Source of the DNA: Parashewanella curva
GTDB lineage: Bacteria > Pseudomonadota > Gammaproteobacteria > Enterobacterales > Shewanellaceae
NCBI RefSeq assembly: GCF_003675895.1
Contig: NZ_ML014759.1
Location: 31,970 to 95,969, forward strand
Direction: 5' to 3'
DNA: 64,000 nucleotides
Part shown: in pieces, positions 29,931-40,498 of the stretch
How the letters are laid out: the number at the start of each line of letters is the position of its first letter
How positions within the stretch are numbered: position 1 is the stretch's first letter
Position numbers and translations under genes: made by a program
The notes under the pieces: model-generated
Told to the model about the DNA's origin: nothing
The model's database searches: none
The model's input: only the letters and a program-made list of their open reading frames with translations

Positions 29931-32900
29931 TTAACTTGTTTTGATCCACTCTGCTAGCGTATCAAATAACTCATTGAGGATAATCGGCTTAGTAATATGC
30001 GCGTTCATTCCAGCAGATAAACTCTTTTCTCTGTCTCCCGACATAGCATGTGCCGTCATGGCAATGATTGGCAATTCTGTTGCACTGTAGGTTTCACGCA
30101 ATTTCTTAGCCGCCGTTAAGCCATCCATCACCGGCATTTGAATATCCATCAACACGGCTTGATAACTATTCTGGGCAATCATATCCAGCGCGACTTGACC
30201 ATTTTCAGCAATCTCAACCTCATAATCCGCACTCTTTAACAGCTCAGATGCTACTTGCTGGTTGATCAGGTTATCTTCAACTAACAGCACCTTACCTTTG
30301 CTGGTTGGGATTTCGGCTGGCGCTTGTAATTCTAATGATTCTTGGGATTCTTTTTGCGCAAAAGCATCGACTATCGCATCAAACAAGGCTGAGGCTTTAA
30401 ACGGCTTTTGTAAAAAAGTGAAGACTTTAGTGTTGTCTACTTCGTCTTGAGTCGGCTCTTGGGCATGGGCGGTCATCATGATGATAACGGGTCGATGTTG
30501 AATGCGCCCATCTTCAAGCATACGCTCAACTTCCTCAATCACTTCACCGCCGTGCATGTTCGGCATCATCCAATCGATCAAAAGTAAATCAATGTCTTGC
30601 TTTTGCAGCTGTTCCAATGCCGCTTCACCGTTATCCACCGTTTGCACATCAAAATTAAAATCTTGCATGATGTTGGAGTAAATTTGCAGTGCTGTAGGGT
30701 TATCATCGACCACTAAGGTTTTCAGTGAGGATAAAGACTCTGGTAAGGCTTTTAAGTCAGGTTTAACGTCATCAGCGATTTCAAAACTTAAAGTAAAACT
30801 GAAGGTACTGCCGTTACCAGGCTCGCTTTCAACCTCCATCTTGCCACCCATCATCGACACTAAATGTTGGCTAATGGATAACCCAAGACCTGTGCCACCA
30901 TATTTACGGGTCGTTGAACCATCAGCTTGAGCAAAGGCATCAAATAAGGTTTCTTGTTTGGTTTTTTCGATGCCTATTCCTGTATCTCTCACCCAAAAAC
31001 GTAAAGTGATACGGTTATCTCGCTCTCCAAGATCTTCACAACCTAACTCTATTTCTCCTTCTTGAGTAAACTTCACCGCATTAGACAGTAAATTAATCAA
31101 CACTTGCCCTAAACGCAGCGGATCACCTTGCAAGGTTAGCCCCGCCGTAACAGGAGCGTATAGCAATAACTCCACTCCTTTTTCTTGAGCTTTGATGGCA
31201 TTGAGATCAACTGCGTGATCAAGAACCTTATCGAGGGCAAAGGACACTTTTTCAAGTTCCAGTTTACCGGCCTCAATTTTTGAAAAGTCCAAAATATCAT
31301 TAATGATCCGCAATAAAGACTGAGCCGAAAATCCAGCTTTATGGAGATAATCACGCTGTTGTTCTGTCAGTGATGTACGCTGAGCTAGCTCCAACATGCC
31401 AATTACCGCATTCATTGGAGTACGGATCTCATGACTCATGTTGGCTAAGAATTCACTTTTATATAGGTTAGCCGACTCCGCGTCTTGCTTAGCTTCTAAT
31501 AATGCAACTTCGTTTATCTTTTGACGGGTAATGTCTTTATGAGTACCTACCATTCGTTTCGGTAATCCGGACGCCGTAAATTCCACCACTCGACCACGGG
31601 AAAGAAGCCAATAGTACTCACCATTTTTCGCCTGCATGCGATATTCGATTTCATAAACAGAATCAGGCGCTTGAAGATATTGCTCACGATACTCCTGTAC
31701 CCGCTGCTGATCATCTGGGTGGATCAAATCATCAATCGTGGATACTAATGCCGGAAATTCGTTAGGTTTGTAGCCCATCATGGTATAAAAAGCGGGGTTA
31801 CAGATGATCTGCTCTGAATCTAAATACCAGTCCCAAAGGCCATCTTCTACAGCATCCATCGCCAGATGATAACGCTCTTCTGACAAACGCAACTGCTCAG
31901 CAGATTCATGTTCACGAGTAACATCGCGCCAAACCGCAATCAAGCCTAATAATTCATTGCGTCGATTATAAAAGGGCAGTTTTAGGGTATCGAGCAAGAC
32001 TTGCTTACCAAACAACTCCACTTTTTCTTGATAACGCATTGGTATTTTGTCTTTGAGGATCTGCTCATCTTCAGCACGAATGCGCTCTCCCAACTCAGGG
32101 TTAGTCAGCGTCGCAGACGTCTGGCCGATCAACTCATTTTCGGTATAACCCAGCATGCGTTCAGCGGCTTTGTTACAACCAAGATACTTACCTTCTTTAT
32201 CTTTGAAAATGATGGCTTCTGGAATAGAGTCAATCAAAGAACGCAATAACGCATATTCACGCTCACGACGTTCAGTGGTTTCTTTTAGCTTTTCAGTACG
32301 ATTGGCCACCAGCTTATCAAGGCGTTTATTTTGCTCAGACAAATTTCGAGTATATTGCTGGTTTTCATCGAATATTCGACTCACCAGTTGGAACCAAGGT
32401 GCCCAACCTGGCGACATTTTATCTGGCACAGGCCTTGGTAATTGTGAACAATTTTCAAGATGAGACAAGAGTTGAGAAGCGGGCGCCACGAAGGAACGAC
32501 GAGTAAGCCAATGCACGATTGTCACCAATACAGACAAAGCAAAGACCACGAAAATAAAGGTCATTTCTACTTCGTTTTTGGCCTCTTGAAACATAGCTTC
32601 AACAGGCTGCACGTACAATAATCGCCATGGCACATTTTGCAATGCTACAGTCTGAATGTAATAGCCATTACGAATAAACCCTTCATCGGCATCAAAAAGT
32701 TCAGACTCCGAAATATCGTGCAACTTGGCTGGAATACGCTGACTTAAATGGAACACACGATTCATGCCACCGGTTTCCATACTGCTGTCAGACAACACAT
32801 TATTTTTCTGATCCAGCAAAATGACCGTTCCCGGCATTTTAAAGTAATCATCAATCTGTTTTGACAAGGAGGAAAGAGTCATATCCAGATTAATTGAGCC

Positions 32901-33623
32901 AATAAACTCATTATCCAAATACACGGGAACACCCACAGTGGTCAACAATTCCTTACTCACGCCACCTAAGTAGCCTTCAGACCAAAACACGTTGCGCTGC
33001 GGATTCATTTTTGGTCCCGCCAATTGGAATTGCTTATTATTAAGTAACTCTTCTCTAAAACGCTGCTCGTTTGATGGCCAAGGGTAATACGACATCATTT
33101 TGCGTTTTGAGATGTAATAAATAGAGGACGATTCTGGAGTAGCTTGCTTAGCTACAGGAAATGACAGTGACAATTCAAATAACATTTCCAGTTCTTGATA
33201 GAAACGGTCACTGCGGTTTTTTAGCGAACCCGTCCCCGTGATCCGTCCCATATTCGTAAAAGGCTGACCACTTTTAGCGTAATGTGGTTCTAGAGTAAAA
33301 AACTGTCTGGTTTCATTAAACTTTTCGTATTCTGACATCCTATCTTTACGGACTAACTCACCTCGTCGAAGATGATCTACTGCCACATTCCGTAAACTAT
33401 TAATGGCTCGAATACTCGATTCCAAAAGTAAGTCGACTTGGCGAACATGCTGCTCAATCTGTAATTCTCGCTTTTGGATCACTTCTTTTTTCTGCGAGTC
33501 ATACGCGGACCAAGAGAGTAACATCGCAATGATGATCACCCCAAAATAGGTATAGAATACCGCCCAGTTATAGCTTTTTTGGATAGGGGATGTCAGTTGC
33601 TGGGCTGGTTCGTTGGGATTCAT
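29931..33623 (-). CDS. Hybrid sensor histidine kinase (Cache-PAS-PAS-HisKA-HATPase-REC-REC)
   Basis: A 1230-residue membrane sensor. A transmembrane helix near residues 24 to 42 and another near 350 to 372 bracket a periplasmic double-Cache domain (SSIYYISKR, YLGGVSK). A first PAS begins about 455, a second with PAC about 580. The HisKA H-box FLANMSHEIRTPMNAVIG is near residue 728, and the N, G1 and G2 boxes follow (NLLSNAVKFT, DTGIGI, GGTGLGLSI). Two receiver domains start near 966 and 1109, with phosphoacceptor Asp in LLIDWMMP and LMDIQMP. No HPt domain is present, so an outside phosphotransfer protein is expected. Ligand and output are unknown; no response regulator adjoins it. Confidence 0.93.
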   Translation of the reverse strand: MNPNEPAQQLTSPIQKSYNWAVFYTYFGVIIIAMLLSWSAYDSQKKEVIQKRELQIEQHVRQVDLLLESSIRAINSLRNVAVDHLRRGELVRKDRMSEYEKFNETRQFFTLEPHYAKSGQPFTNMGRITGTGSLKNRSDRFYQELEMLFELSLSFPVAKQATPESSSIYYISKRKMMSYYPWPSNEQRFREELLNNKQFQLAGPKMNPQRNVFWSEGYLGGVSKELLTTVGVPVYLDNEFIGSINLDMTLSSLSKQIDDYFKMPGTVILLDQKNNVLSDSSMETGGMNRVFHLSQRIPAKLHDISESELFDADEGFIRNGYYIQTVALQNVPWRLLYVQPVEAMFQEAKNEVEMTFIFVVFALSVLVTIVHWLTRRSFVAPASQLLSHLENCSQLPRPVPDKMSPGWAPWFQLVSRIFDENQQYTRNLSEQNKRLDKLVANRTEKLKETTERREREYALLRSLIDSIPEAIIFKDKEGKYLGCNKAAERMLGYTENELIGQTSATLTNPELGERIRAEDEQILKDKIPMRYQEKVELFGKQVLLDTLKLPFYNRRNELLGLIAVWRDVTREHESAEQLRLSEERYHLAMDAVEDGLWDWYLDSEQIICNPAFYTMMGYKPNEFPALVSTIDDLIHPDDQQRVQEYREQYLQAPDSVYEIEYRMQAKNGEYYWLLSRGRVVEFTASGLPKRMVGTHKDITRQKINEVALLEAKQDAESANLYKSEFLANMSHEIRTPMNAVIGMLELAQRTSLTEQQRDYLHKAGFSAQSLLRIINDILDFSKIEAGKLELEKVSFALDKVLDHAVDLNAIKAQEKGVELLLYAPVTAGLTLQGDPLRLGQVLINLLSNAVKFTQEGEIELGCEDLGERDNRITLRFWVRDTGIGIEKTKQETLFDAFAQADGSTTRKYGGTGLGLSISQHLVSMMGGKMEVESEPGNGSTFSFTLSFEIADDVKPDLKALPESLSSLKTLVVDDNPTALQIYSNIMQDFNFDVQTVDNGEAALEQLQKQDIDLLLIDWMMPNMHGGEVIEEVERMLEDGRIQHRPVIIMMTAHAQEPTQDEVDNTKVFTFLQKPFKASALFDAIVDAFAQKESQESLELQAPAEIPTSKGKVLLVEDNLINQQVASELLKSADYEVEIAENGQVALDMIAQNSYQAVLMDIQMPVMDGLTAAKKLRETYSATELPIIAMTAHAMSGDREKSLSAGMNAHITKPIILNELFDTLAEWIKTS

Positions 33624-33984
33624 GTAGAGCCTTTTAGAAACTTACAAAAACGATAAGCTGAGGTTAGTTAGCCTGAGCTCAGTATAAAGAAATCAGTACT
33701 GTTTTGTTTTTACAAATAAAATATAAATTTAATCTACAGTGCTGCTAATTTTGTGTAGTTCAAGGCAGAACAGTTCGTAATAGCCAGTACCGACATACAA
33801 AACTGTCGTTACTGCGTTTCTATTTCGGGCTGTTCTAACGCAGAAATACGCATAAGTAGCTATGCTGTAGAGGTTTGCTTTTGCAGAGCTCAGGTTAATT
33901 ATACTCACAACACCGATGCTGTCACTGAAATCTCATAACAAAAACGCCCACTTAGGGCGTTTTGGGCGGATGAACAGAGAATCA
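33624..33984. other. Gene-free gap with a probable intergenic repeat
   Basis: This 361-base gap has no ORF of merit. Within about 33760-33900 lie inverted pieces AGAACAG and CTGTTCT roughly 60 bases apart, plus the pair GCAGAA/TTCTGC-like fragments, reminiscent of small palindromic intergenic repeats. Only one copy can be seen here, so repeat status is a guess. The 3' end holds the terminator of the PhoH-like gene. Confidence 0.35.
33939..33964 (-). terminator. Intrinsic terminator of the PhoH-like gene
   Basis: AAAACGCCC/GGGCGTTTT stem with a five-base loop lies about 20 bases beyond the stop on the minus strand, with a T run following the stem in that direction. Confidence 0.8.
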
Positions 33985-35379
33985 TCACAAATACTCTTCG
34001 GCAAACTCTGCCAATCGAGAACGTACGACTCCGTTTAAATAAATATTGGCACTGCCATCAAAGTTTTTAAAACGTTCAACAATATAGGTTAAACCTGACG
34101 TTACTGGCGTGAGGTAGTTAGAATCAATTTGCGCGAGATTACCGCAGCAAATCAGTTTAGTGCCTTCCCCCATGCGTGTGATCATGGTCTTCAATTGTGA
34201 GGCGGTTAAGTTCTGACACTCGTCCAATAATACGATGGTATTTTGAATCGAGCGACCTCGCATAAAGTTAATGGATTTAAGCTGAATATTGGCTTTATCC
34301 ATAATGTAATTCAAACTGCCAGCCGGATTAACATCATGTTTATGCAGCACTTCAAGCGTATCGGTTATAGCCGCCAGCCAAGGACCCATTTTCTCCTCTT
34401 CAGTGCCGGGTAAAAAACCAATAGATTCAGCAATTTCTGGAGTATTTCTAGTTACAATGATCTTCTCATATTGATTTCGCTCCACCACCAATTCAAGTGC
34501 ACTCGCCATCGCCAATAAGGTTTTACCACAACCTGCGGGGCCAGTTAAAATCACCATATCAATATCAGGGTCAAGCAAAGCTTGGAGCGCCATTCCCTGA
34601 TACACATTTTTAGGGCGAATGCCCCACGCTTCGGCATTCATGATCCGTTCACGGTTGAGATCCTGAAAGGTCACATGATCTTGGTCGAGTTTACTTACTC
34701 GTCCACAAAAATCTGACTCTTCGTCAATCAAATATTGATTCACATACAAAAGATCTGTGTCGACTTCAGATAATGGCAACTGATGAACCGTTTTACGCCC
34801 TAGGCGCTCAGTTTCAATATTGCCGACATTCTTCCAAAAACTGCCTTGGAATTGATGAAAGCCTTTGGTTAAGAATCGCACGTCATCAATAATTTGATCA
34901 CGGCGGTAATCTTCAACCAGCTCAATACCCACCCCTTTGGCTTTGAGGCGCATATTGATGTCTTTGGTGACTAGCACAACATCACGATCAGGATGCTGCT
35001 GTTGTAAATGTAATGTCGTGTTAAGAATAAGGTTATCGTTGTTATCGCCAGTTAAACTGCCGATAGTGAATTCAATTAAATGGTCGGGGAAAACGGCGAG
35101 GTGTCCGGTTGCGTCTTCGTGTCCCGGTCTGACAGGAAGTGGTACACCGTGTACCAATTGCTCTGGGGTAATATTGCCACCTAACGTATCTTCGAGAGTA
35201 CGAATGGCAACTCGGGCGTCGCGACTCACATCGCGTTTTCTATCTTTGATGGTATCGAGTTCTTCGAGTACCGTCATGGGGACTATAACATCATGTTCTT
35301 TGAAAGAATAAATTGCGAGTGGTTCATGCAATAACACGTTAGTATCTAATACAAACAGCTTGGTGTCGTCTCGGTCCAT
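33985..35379 (-). CDS. PIN domain-PhoH family ATPase
   Basis: A 464-residue protein of the PhoH2 type. I start it at 35379, where GGAGG stands six bases before the ATG; upstream codons to 35478 lack such a site. Residues 1 to about 150 are a PIN ribonuclease domain (VLDTNVLLHEP holds a catalytic Asp). The C-terminal half is a PhoH ATPase with Walker A GPAGCGKT and Walker B TIVLLDECQNL. PIN-PhoH proteins are reported to unwind and cleave RNA using ATP. It is monocistronic with its own terminator. Confidence 0.92.
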   Translation of the reverse strand: MDRDDTKLFVLDTNVLLHEPLAIYSFKEHDVIVPMTVLEELDTIKDRKRDVSRDARVAIRTLEDTLGGNITPEQLVHGVPLPVRPGHEDATGHLAVFPDHLIEFTIGSLTGDNNDNLILNTTLHLQQQHPDRDVVLVTKDINMRLKAKGVGIELVEDYRRDQIIDDVRFLTKGFHQFQGSFWKNVGNIETERLGRKTVHQLPLSEVDTDLLYVNQYLIDEESDFCGRVSKLDQDHVTFQDLNRERIMNAEAWGIRPKNVYQGMALQALLDPDIDMVILTGPAGCGKTLLAMASALELVVERNQYEKIIVTRNTPEIAESIGFLPGTEEEKMGPWLAAITDTLEVLHKHDVNPAGSLNYIMDKANIQLKSINFMRGRSIQNTIVLLDECQNLTASQLKTMITRMGEGTKLICCGNLAQIDSNYLTPVTSGLTYIVERFKNFDGSANIYLNGVVRSRLAEFAEEYL

Positions 35380-35591
35380 GGCGCCTCCATTTATGCGATT
35401 GGTATAAGAAAGTTTGGTTTGAAGCCCCCTTTGTTGAAGTAGTGATGATGGTTCAAAATTATGTCCATTCCATGACAATATTTCGACTTGTTGATACCAC
35501 TAGTAAAGCGTATGCTGACCAAAAAAGATACGGAAATTTGTGTAAAATTTTAATGAATGCAGTTAAAGCCTTATATAGACTGGGGTAATGT

Positions 35592-36005
35592 ATGAAAATT
35601 TTTTCTCTACGACTCATATTATCGGTCACTTGTGCTTTCAGTGGGGTCGCTCACGCGAATGATCCCTGCCAACATCTTTCCAATACCGTAAGCATTAATC
35701 AATGCAAGCAAACCCAGTTGAAACAAGCACAAACTAAGCAAGAACAATATTGGCAACAAGCACTCAAGCAACACTCACGGCCTGCAGAGGCAAAACAAGC
35801 CTTAGAAAATGAGCAAAAATTGTGGCAGCAATACGCTGATGAACACTGCGATACCGTATACCAGATTTATTTACCCGGTACTATCGCGCCCAGTATGATG
35901 TTAGATTGTAAAATTCGCCTGACTCAAGCTAGAACTGTGGAGATCTGGCAAGCTTACATGCAAACTTTATCCGGCGATAAACCCGCTTTACCCAGCCCCA
36001 AGTAA
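35592..36005 (+). CDS. LprI/DUF1311-like periplasmic protein
   Basis: A 137-residue protein with a signal peptide ending near HANDP. The mature part has four cysteines and a helical hairpin composition, with motifs such as WQQYADEHC and a late MLDCKIRLTQAR, as in the lysozyme-inhibitor LprI (DUF1311) family. It may protect against host or phage lysozyme, but inhibition is inferred only from family. It stands alone upstream of rapA. Confidence 0.72.
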   Translation: MKIFSLRLILSVTCAFSGVAHANDPCQHLSNTVSINQCKQTQLKQAQTKQEQYWQQALKQHSRPAEAKQALENEQKLWQQYADEHCDTVYQIYLPGTIAPSMMLDCKIRLTQARTVEIWQAYMQTLSGDKPALPSPK

Positions 36006-36237
36006 ATTCAGATTGAGTTTCTGTTGGGCGAGGTATAGGCTAAAGCCTTTGTTGTATCAGACTGGCTAAAAAACTGTCCAATCTCATTGAGCCTGATGCT
36101 AACCAGCAATTGCCTCAAATTTGAACATAAAGACGAAGATCGCCATTAACTTACCATCGGCAATTGCAATTTTGTTTGCCTAATGTGTAAGATACGCGCC
36201 TTTTTGAGTCAGCCTAGAAGATAGAGTAGAAATTCAC

Positions 36238-39159
36238 ATGCCATTTGCTTTGGGTCAACGTTGGATCAGTGATACAGAAACTGATCTTGGTTTAGGTACT
36301 GTTGTTCAAATTGAAGGCCGCATGGTCACCGTGTTGTTTCCCGCTACTGGTGACAACCGCATGTTTGCCCGAGAAGACGCCCCTTTAACTCGAGTTATTT
36401 ACAATCCCGGAGATACCATTGAAAGCCACGAAGGTTGGCAGCTTACGGTTTCTGAGATTGAAGAAAATAACCAGTTGATCATCTATCATGGTACTCGTCT
36501 CGACACCAATGAAACCGCTGAGTTGCGTGAAACGCTACTGAACCATAATGTCCGTTTTAACAAGCCTCAAGACCGCTTGTTTGCCGGTCAAATCGACCGC
36601 CTTGATCGCTTTGGTTTGCGCTACAGAGCCCAAAACTTACGTCATCAACTGGCTACCTCCGATATTTTAGGTCTGCAAGGCCCAAGAGTGGGGTTGATCC
36701 CGCACCAAACATGGATTGCTCATGAAGTCGGCCAGCGTTTCGCACCACGGGTGTTATTGGCAGATGAAGTTGGCTTAGGTAAAACCATTGAAGCGGGTCT
36801 TATTTTACATCAACAACTATTAACGGGTCGTGCCGAACGTATTCTTATCATTGTACCTGACTCATTGCGCCATCAATGGCTGGTTGAAATGATGCGTCGC
36901 TTTAACCTGCGCTTCTCTATTTTTGATGAAGAGCGCTGTGTAGAAGCTTACGCGGATAACGACAATCCATTTTACACTGAGCAATTAGTCATTTGCTCAA
37001 TGGAGCTGCTTCGCAAGAAGAAACGCTTAGAGCAAGCTGTTGATGCAGACTGGGATTTACTGGTTGTCGACGAAGCCCATCACCTTGAATGGTCGGAAGA
37101 TAATCCAAGCCGCGCTTATAAGATTGTTGAAGCACTAAGCGACGTGGTGCCAGGTGTACTTCTACTAACAGCAACGCCAGATCAACTCGGTCATCAAAGT
37201 CACTTTGCCCGTTTACGTTTACTTGATCCGGATCGTTTCTATGATTACGAAACCTTCTTGGCCGAAGAGCAAAATTATCGTAGTGTCGCTGAAGCTGCCG
37301 AAGCCTTGCTCGCTGACAAAGCGTTATCAGATGATGCCATCAATAGCATGACTGAGCTATTGTCAGAAAAAGACATCAACCCTCAGATCCAAATGATCCA
37401 ATCCAGTGATGTTGATGCCGAACTGCGTGAGCAAGCTCGAGATGAACTGCTACAAGAATTGCTCGATAGACACGGCACTGGGCGCATTTTATATCGCAAT
37501 ACTCGTGCGGGCGTTAAAGGCTTCCCACAACGTATTTTGAATACTCACCCGCAGGCTTTACCTGAGCAATATCGCACCGCCGCTCGCGTTAGCGCTATGA
37601 TGTCCACAGGGACAGCGACAGGTGTGGCTCAACTTGAGCTCAAAGTAAAAAAAGCCCTGAGCCCTGAAAAAATCTACCAAGAATTTGATGCTGGAAATTC
37701 TGAGTGGTGGAAGTTTGACCCACGGGTTGATTGGCTTATCGACTTTCTAAAAAATAATCGCAGTCAAAAAATACTGATCATTGCCAGCCAAGCTGAAACG
37801 GCGCTCAGTCTTGAAGAAGCACTGCGTACTCGTGAAGGCATTTTAGCGACCGTCTTCCACGAAGGTATGTCGATTATCGAGCGTGACAAAGCTGGCGCTT
37901 ACTTTGCCCAAGAAGAAGCAGGCGCTCAAGCCCTGATCTGCTCTGAAATTGGCTCAGAAGGTCGTAACTTCCAGTTTGCCAGCCACTTAGTCTTGTTCGA
38001 TTTACCGTTAAATCCAGATCTATTGGAGCAACGTATTGGTCGTCTAGACCGTATTGGTCAACAGCACGATGTAAATATTCACTTACCTTATTTCGCTGAA
38101 ACAGCCCAAGAACAGTTGATGCAATGGTATCACCAAGGGCTTAATGCCTTTGAGTTGACCTGCCCTAGCGGTCATGTGCTGTATAAAGAGTTCGCCGAAC
38201 CACTATTATCGGCCCTCGTGTCGGGTGACTCTGACGAGATGACTCAGCTAATGAATCACACTCAGCAGCGTTATAAAGAACTAAAGCAAGCCATGGAACA
38301 AGGTCGTGATAAGCTGTTAGAGATCAACTCTCATGGCGGTAACAAGTCAGCGGCGATTGTTGAGCGTTTACAGCAAAAAGATCAAGACGTGAATTTGGTT
38401 GGCTCGGTGATTCGACTTTGGGACATCATAGGTGTCGACCAAGAAGATCATGGCGAAAATACCATTATCCTCAAGCCATCTGAAAATATGCTGTTTCCAA
38501 CTTATCCAGGATTACCTGAAGATGGCATGACAGTAACCTTCGATCGTGATGTAGCTTTATCTCGTGATGATATTGCCTTGATCACCGAAGAACACCCACT
38601 GGTACAAACCGGTTTAGATCTGATCACCAGTTCAGAAACCGGCAGCGTCAGTGTCGCAATATTGAAGAATAAAGCGCTTCCAGCCGGTACTCTATTCCTT
38701 GAGCTGATCTACATGGCCGATGCTTCAGCACCGAAAGCCAGCCAGCTTTATCGATATCTGCCACCAACCCCCATTCGAGTCCTACTGGATAAAAACGGTA
38801 ACGACTTATCATCTAAAGTGGACTACGACAGTTTTGACCAGCAATTAAGTGCTGTAAACCGTCATATTGGCAGCAAATTGGTTACTGCATCTCAAGCACA
38901 AATCGCCCCACTATTGCCTAAGGCAGAACAAGTGGCGCAAGTGGCACTAGAAACGCTAGTCACTGAAGCGCGTGAAACCATGATCCAGAAAATCAGTGCT
39001 GAGCTTACCAGACTTGAGTCTTTAAAAGCGGTAAATCCAAATATTCGTGAAGATGAATTGGATTACCTTAAAGACCAAATGACAGAGCTTAACGGTTACA
39101 TGGACGATTGCCCGTTACAGCTTGATGCAATCCGTCTGGTTTTAGTTAGCCACGCTTAA
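36238..39159 (+). CDS. rapA: RNA polymerase-associated ATPase RapA
   Basis: RapA is the SWI2/SNF2-type translocase that recycles stalled or post-termination RNA polymerase. It has 973 residues, close to E. coli's 968. The N-terminal Tudor-like domain begins with [12 protein letters not shown]. The helicase core follows: motif [15 protein letters not shown], motif [10 protein letters not shown], and the C-terminal lobe motifs [11 protein letters not shown] and [11 protein letters not shown]. Spacer and C-terminal domains complete the protein. It is followed by a strong terminator. Confidence 0.97.
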   Translation: MPFALGQRWISDTETDLGLGTVVQIEGRMVTVLFPATGDNRMFAREDAPLTRVIYNPGDTIESHEGWQLTVSEIEENNQLIIYHGTRLDTNETAELRETLLNHNVRFNKPQDRLFAGQIDRLDRFGLRYRAQNLRHQLATSDILGLQGPRVGLIPHQTWIAHEVGQRFAPRVLLADEVGLGKTIEAGLILHQQLLTGRAERILIIVPDSLRHQWLVEMMRRFNLRFSIFDEERCVEAYADNDNPFYTEQLVICSMELLRKKKRLEQAVDADWDLLVVDEAHHLEWSEDNPSRAYKIVEALSDVVPGVLLLTATPDQLGHQSHFARLRLLDPDRFYDYETFLAEEQNYRSVAEAAEALLADKALSDDAINSMTELLSEKDINPQIQMIQSSDVDAELREQARDELLQELLDRHGTGRILYRNTRAGVKGFPQRILNTHPQALPEQYRTAARVSAMMSTGTATGVAQLELKVKKALSPEKIYQEFDAGNSEWWKFDPRVDWLIDFLKNNRSQKILIIASQAETALSLEEALRTREGILATVFHEGMSIIERDKAGAYFAQEEAGAQALICSEIGSEGRNFQFASHLVLFDLPLNPDLLEQRIGRLDRIGQQHDVNIHLPYFAETAQEQLMQWYHQGLNAFELTCPSGHVLYKEFAEPLLSALVSGDSDEMTQLMNHTQQRYKELKQAMEQGRDKLLEINSHGGNKSAAIVERLQQKDQDVNLVGSVIRLWDIIGVDQEDHGENTIILKPSENMLFPTYPGLPEDGMTVTFDRDVALSRDDIALITEEHPLVQTGLDLITSSETGSVSVAILKNKALPAGTLFLELIYMADASAPKASQLYRYLPPTPIRVLLDKNGNDLSSKVDYDSFDQQLSAVNRHIGSKLVTASQAQIAPLLPKAEQVAQVALETLVTEARETMIQKISAELTRLESLKAVNPNIREDELDYLKDQMTELNGYMDDCPLQLDAIRLVLVSHA

Positions 39160-39487
39160 ACTCCCCTCAAATCCCCTAGCCGAGATAACATTATCTCGGC
39201 TTATTTTCACAAATCTAATTGATAGCGATTTTTGTTGCCATTTTTAGTTGATGAAAAATTAGAACATTTACACCCCTGACCACTCCAATTAGGCTGAAAT
39301 TTCTTCAATATCAAATTCAAATCCACATCAAATGTGGTAGTATTGCTTCCGTCAAAAAACATTGAACTGTCAGCAAGTTGACGTCAACTTTCGATATAAA
39401 GCTCAATAATTCAACAACTAAAAGAACGCCTAAGAGCGGTAAAAACATCACCAAAGAGTGATGAATTTTTAAGGATGAAGTAACGTA
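39160..39487 (+). promoter_or_regulatory. Leader region before the REC-CheC gene
   Basis: After the rapA terminator there are about 285 bases with no gene, holding the promoter and leader of the REC-CheC/GGDEF operon. A small hairpin CATCAC/GTGATG (39446-39463) followed by AATTTTT sits 25 bases before the start codon and resembles a terminator, so attenuation is possible. The SD AAGGA is directly beyond it. No promoter could be assigned firmly. Confidence 0.35.
39178..39201 (+). terminator. Intrinsic terminator of rapA
   Basis: An eleven-pair stem AGCCGAGATAA/TTATCTCGGCT with a two-base apical gap is followed by TATTTTC, starting 19 bases after the rapA stop. Confidence 0.75.
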
Positions 39488-40498
39488 ATGACCACTCAGG
39501 TATTAATCTGTGATGACTCAGCCATGGCAAGGAAACAAATGGCGAGAATATTACCCTCAGATTGGAATGTCAGCGTAACCTTTGCCACTAATGGCGTAGA
39601 AGGATTAGAAGCCATCAAAGCTGGACAAGGTGAAGTCGTATTTTTAGACCTCACCATGCCTGTTATGGATGGCTATCAAGTGCTGAAAACAGTTCAAGAA
39701 TTAGATCTTCCTGCTTTAATCATTGTGGTATCAGGTGATATTCAGCAACAAGCATATCAAAAAGTGAAAGCTCTCGGCGCCGTAGACTTTATACAAAAGC
39801 CTGTAAGCCCTGAAGCTGTACAACATATTTTGCAAGAATATGGCATCTATCAACGCACTGATGTCATTTCAGCGTTTGACACTCCTGAGATTAAAGTCAA
39901 TCTGAGGGACGCCTGTCAGGAAATCGCTAATGTAGCGATGGGGCGTGCAGCCGATCTACTGGCAACCTTGCTTGATATTTATGTTCCACTGCCGATCCCC
40001 GCGGTTAATGTACTCGAAGTGAGTGAGTTAACCATGGCGTTAAAGGCAACTGAGAATTGCCGCCAAGTCTCTGCACTATGCCAAGGTTTTATCGGCCCCG
40101 GAGTCGCTGGAGAAGCGTTACTGTTATTCCATGATTCCAGCTTTGATGACATGGCTAAGCTAATGAATATTTGCCACCCTGACTCATCTCAAGCTGAAAT
40201 CGAAGTCATGGTAGATACAGGTAACATCCTTATTGGTGCTTTTTTAAATGGCATTTCTGATCAGCTAAATATTTCTTTTAGTCAAAACCATCCTGTAATA
40301 TTAGGTCGACATTGTACGGCTGATGAATTGATCCACGATAATGCAGAAAAGTGGCAACGAACATTAGCGATGGAAATCAACTATCATATTAAAGATCATA
40401 ATATTCAATGTGATCTGTTGTTGTTGTTCACCGAAGACTCTTTGCCTGCTTTAAATAACAAACTGAGCTACCTGATTAATATTGAGGGTGAATCGTGA
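39488..40498 (+). CDS. Response regulator with CheC-like phosphatase domain
   Basis: A 336-residue cytoplasmic protein. Residues 1 to about 120 form a receiver domain with Asp pair ICDD, phosphoacceptor in VVFLDLTMPVMDG and a conserved Lys in IQKPVSPE. The rest is a CheC-like domain: helix motif QEIANVAMGRAADLLA near residue 142 and a second copy EVMVDTGNILIGAFLNG. CheC proteins dephosphorylate CheY-P, so this may control a chemotaxis or signalling phosphorelay. The partner gene overlaps its stop by four bases and encodes a diguanylate cyclase, linking the pair to c-di-GMP signalling. Confidence 0.88.
   Translation: MTTQVLICDDSAMARKQMARILPSDWNVSVTFATNGVEGLEAIKAGQGEVVFLDLTMPVMDGYQVLKTVQELDLPALIIVVSGDIQQQAYQKVKALGAVDFIQKPVSPEAVQHILQEYGIYQRTDVISAFDTPEIKVNLRDACQEIANVAMGRAADLLATLLDIYVPLPIPAVNVLEVSELTMALKATENCRQVSALCQGFIGPGVAGEALLLFHDSSFDDMAKLMNICHPDSSQAEIEVMVDTGNILIGAFLNGISDQLNISFSQNHPVILGRHCTADELIHDNAEKWQRTLAMEINYHIKDHNIQCDLLLLFTEDSLPALNNKLSYLINIEGES

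Noticed and set aside
33985..35478. Longer 497-codon version of the PhoH-like gene
   Set aside because: The 33 extra residues lack a ribosome binding site, whereas GGAGG directly precedes the 35379 ATG and the PIN domain begins there.
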